Below, in pieces: positions 63,169 through 64,000 of a DNA stretch of 64,000 nt. Under the pieces are notes generated by a model that had not been told where the DNA came from, did not search any database, and saw only the letters and a list, made by a program, of their open reading frames with translations. The first letter of the stretch is position 1. Each line of letters begins with the position of its first letter. The position numbers were made by a program, and so were the translations under genes. Origin of the DNA: Sphingobacterium bambusae (lineage in GTDB: Bacteria > Bacteroidota > Bacteroidia > Sphingobacteriales > Sphingobacteriaceae); the NCBI RefSeq assembly GCF_033955345.1, contig NZ_CP138332.1, positions 5,084,001 to 5,148,000 on the forward strand. The letters are read 5' to 3'.

Positions 63169-63589
63169 AACTGCTGCGATTTAAGGGGATAGATGAATGA
63201 TGCAATGATATTAATACGTTTTAACTAATGAAAAGTTGTTTATATTACAAATTGTTGTCACATAGTTTTACGTTAATTGGCACGTCTTCCAGATAATCAA
63301 GCCAAATTTTTCTTTTTAGTTCCATTGAAAAATAGTCTTACTAAAGAACCTAGGATATCAGAGTTTTATTATGGCGGTTAGCTGTAGGCGCTACATCAGC
63401 GAAAGTTACTTTAAATTATAACGACGCTTTGTCGGGTATTTGAACAAAGGATGATGTATTTTGTAACTTTCAAACGAAGGCGCTGTAAATAAAAAACAAA
63501 CCACTAGAAAGACAATAGGCTTTCTAATGGTCGTTTTGAATGCTGAGCTATTTGCGCAAGATTAGATGTCTTGCGATATGCTGGTGTTT
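63169..63589. other. 421-base gap with a terminator for the rightmost gene
   Basis: No gene recognised. The only structured element is the hairpin at 63500-63531, listed separately. Confidence 0.4.
63500..63531 (-). terminator. Terminator of the partial SDR gene
   Basis: A 12-bp stem (63500-63511 with 63520-63531, one G-T pair) is followed on the minus strand by a T-rich tract. It lies 58 bases after the SDR stop. Confidence 0.7.
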
Positions 63590-64000
63590 CTATGGGTGCC
63601 CCATTCCACCGGCCGCGCCATATATTTGCCCCGTTGCATAACTTCCCTCATTAGAAGCTAATAAAACAAAAATACCTGCTAATTCTGCTGGCTGACCTGC
63701 GCGCTTCAATTCGGACATTTCGCCAAACTGGGGAATAGCTTCTGGTGGCTGACCACCACAGATTTGTAGAGGCGTCCAGATGGGACCCGGCGAAACGCCA
63801 TTGACGCGGATACCCTTGCTGCCAAGCTGTTTGGATAATGACTTAACGTAGGCTACGTTTGCCGCCTTTGTCTGCGCATAGTCGAAAAGAATTCCTGCCG
63901 GATCATAAGCTTGTACGGAAGTCGTGGCTATGATAACCGATCCAGCTTTCAGGTGCTCAAGTGCAGCTCGGGTGATCCAAAAGGGCGCATAAACATTTGT
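63590..64000 (-). CDS. Short-chain dehydrogenase, C-terminal part (runs off the right edge)
   Basis: The visible 136 residues form the C-terminal half of an SDR; the frame is open to the last base, so the start is outside the window. The catalytic segment is seen as TSVQAY, then Tyr-x3-Lys in DYAQTKAA. The C-terminal GVSPGPIWTP block and the late LLASNEGSYATGQIY region are close in pattern to the YghA-like SDR at 51809. The two are therefore related members of one subfamily. It stops at 63590-63592 (TAG) and a terminator follows. Confidence 0.85.
   Translation of the reverse strand, partial: TNVYAPFWITRAALEHLKAGSVIIATTSVQAYDPAGILFDYAQTKAANVAYVKSLSKQLGSKGIRVNGVSPGPIWTPLQICGGQPPEAIPQFGEMSELKRAGQPAELAGIFVLLASNEGSYATGQIYGAAGGMGHP

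Noticed and set aside
1..64000. CRISPR array
   Set aside because: No set of regularly spaced repeats and no cas-like gene were seen in the window.

Overview
The window looks like a chromosome segment from a Bacteroidota bacterium of the Sphingobacteriaceae (Sphingobacterium/Pedobacter-like). This rests on gene content: a SusC/SusD pair, RteC-domain regulators, a LytS/LytTR pair, a fused SpmA/SpmB protein and the DUF6520-MauE pairing. A-rich translation starts and occasional TTTG-N20-TAnnTTTG promoters agree. The genus is inferred only.

Layout. (1) 1-7.9 kb is core metabolism: a NodB-type deacetylase lipoprotein, accA, an MscS channel, coaA, an spm-mgsA-osmC run and a patatin lipase. (2) At 7.94 kb a tRNA-Ser(GGA) is followed by a tyrosine recombinase, integrase-arm-like repeats and an inverted tRNA 3'-end scar. 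This starts an AT-rich accessory stretch to about 22.4 kb. It carries two very large genes, a helical-repeat protein with a PIN-nuclease-like domain and a protein with a phospholipase-D-like core, then two HEPN-like helical proteins on the other strand. It looks like a defence or conflict island. (3) 22.4-31.1 kb holds a damage-response group: a short DnaE-type polymerase and DinB in one operon, a divergent small XRE regulator with two palindromic operator candidates, a zinc/HNH-TPR protein and an SRAP (YedK/HMCES) protein. (4) 31-36 kb has small membrane proteins, a lipoprotein, an RteC protein and a RadC/JAB protein, the kind of cargo seen in Bacteroidota mobile elements.

(5) 36.4-46.4 kb is a SusC-SusD-TlpA operon that converges on a kinase-MauE-DUF6520 operon, with a Crp-type regulator alongside. 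The kinase protein has an N-terminal half resembling the lyase and kinase parts of class III lanthipeptide synthetases. One membrane helix then joins it to a propeller-like domain where a LanC cyclase would be expected. (6) 46.6-51.6 kb has an unlisted 55-residue peptide gene, a hairpin terminator and an LpxL-type acyltransferase, arranged like a peptide precursor and its modifying enzyme. Two further RteC/RteC-like genes and a LytS/LytTR two-component pair follow. (7) 51.8-64 kb holds two short-chain dehydrogenases, a nucleoside deaminase, a phytochrome-like kinase that seems to lack its bilin-binding residues, a PAS kinase, a 41-codon ORF with six cysteines at its C-terminus, a sugar dehydrogenase, a luciferase-like oxidoreductase, a lone receiver-like protein and a DUF421 gene with an apparent one-base frameshift.

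The best candidates for undescribed biology are the PIN/PLD gene pair, the lanthionine-synthetase-like kinase-propeller fusion with its redox and SusCD neighbours, the peptide-acyltransferase pair and the cysteine-tail peptide. All identifications were made by eye from motifs; no database search was run.
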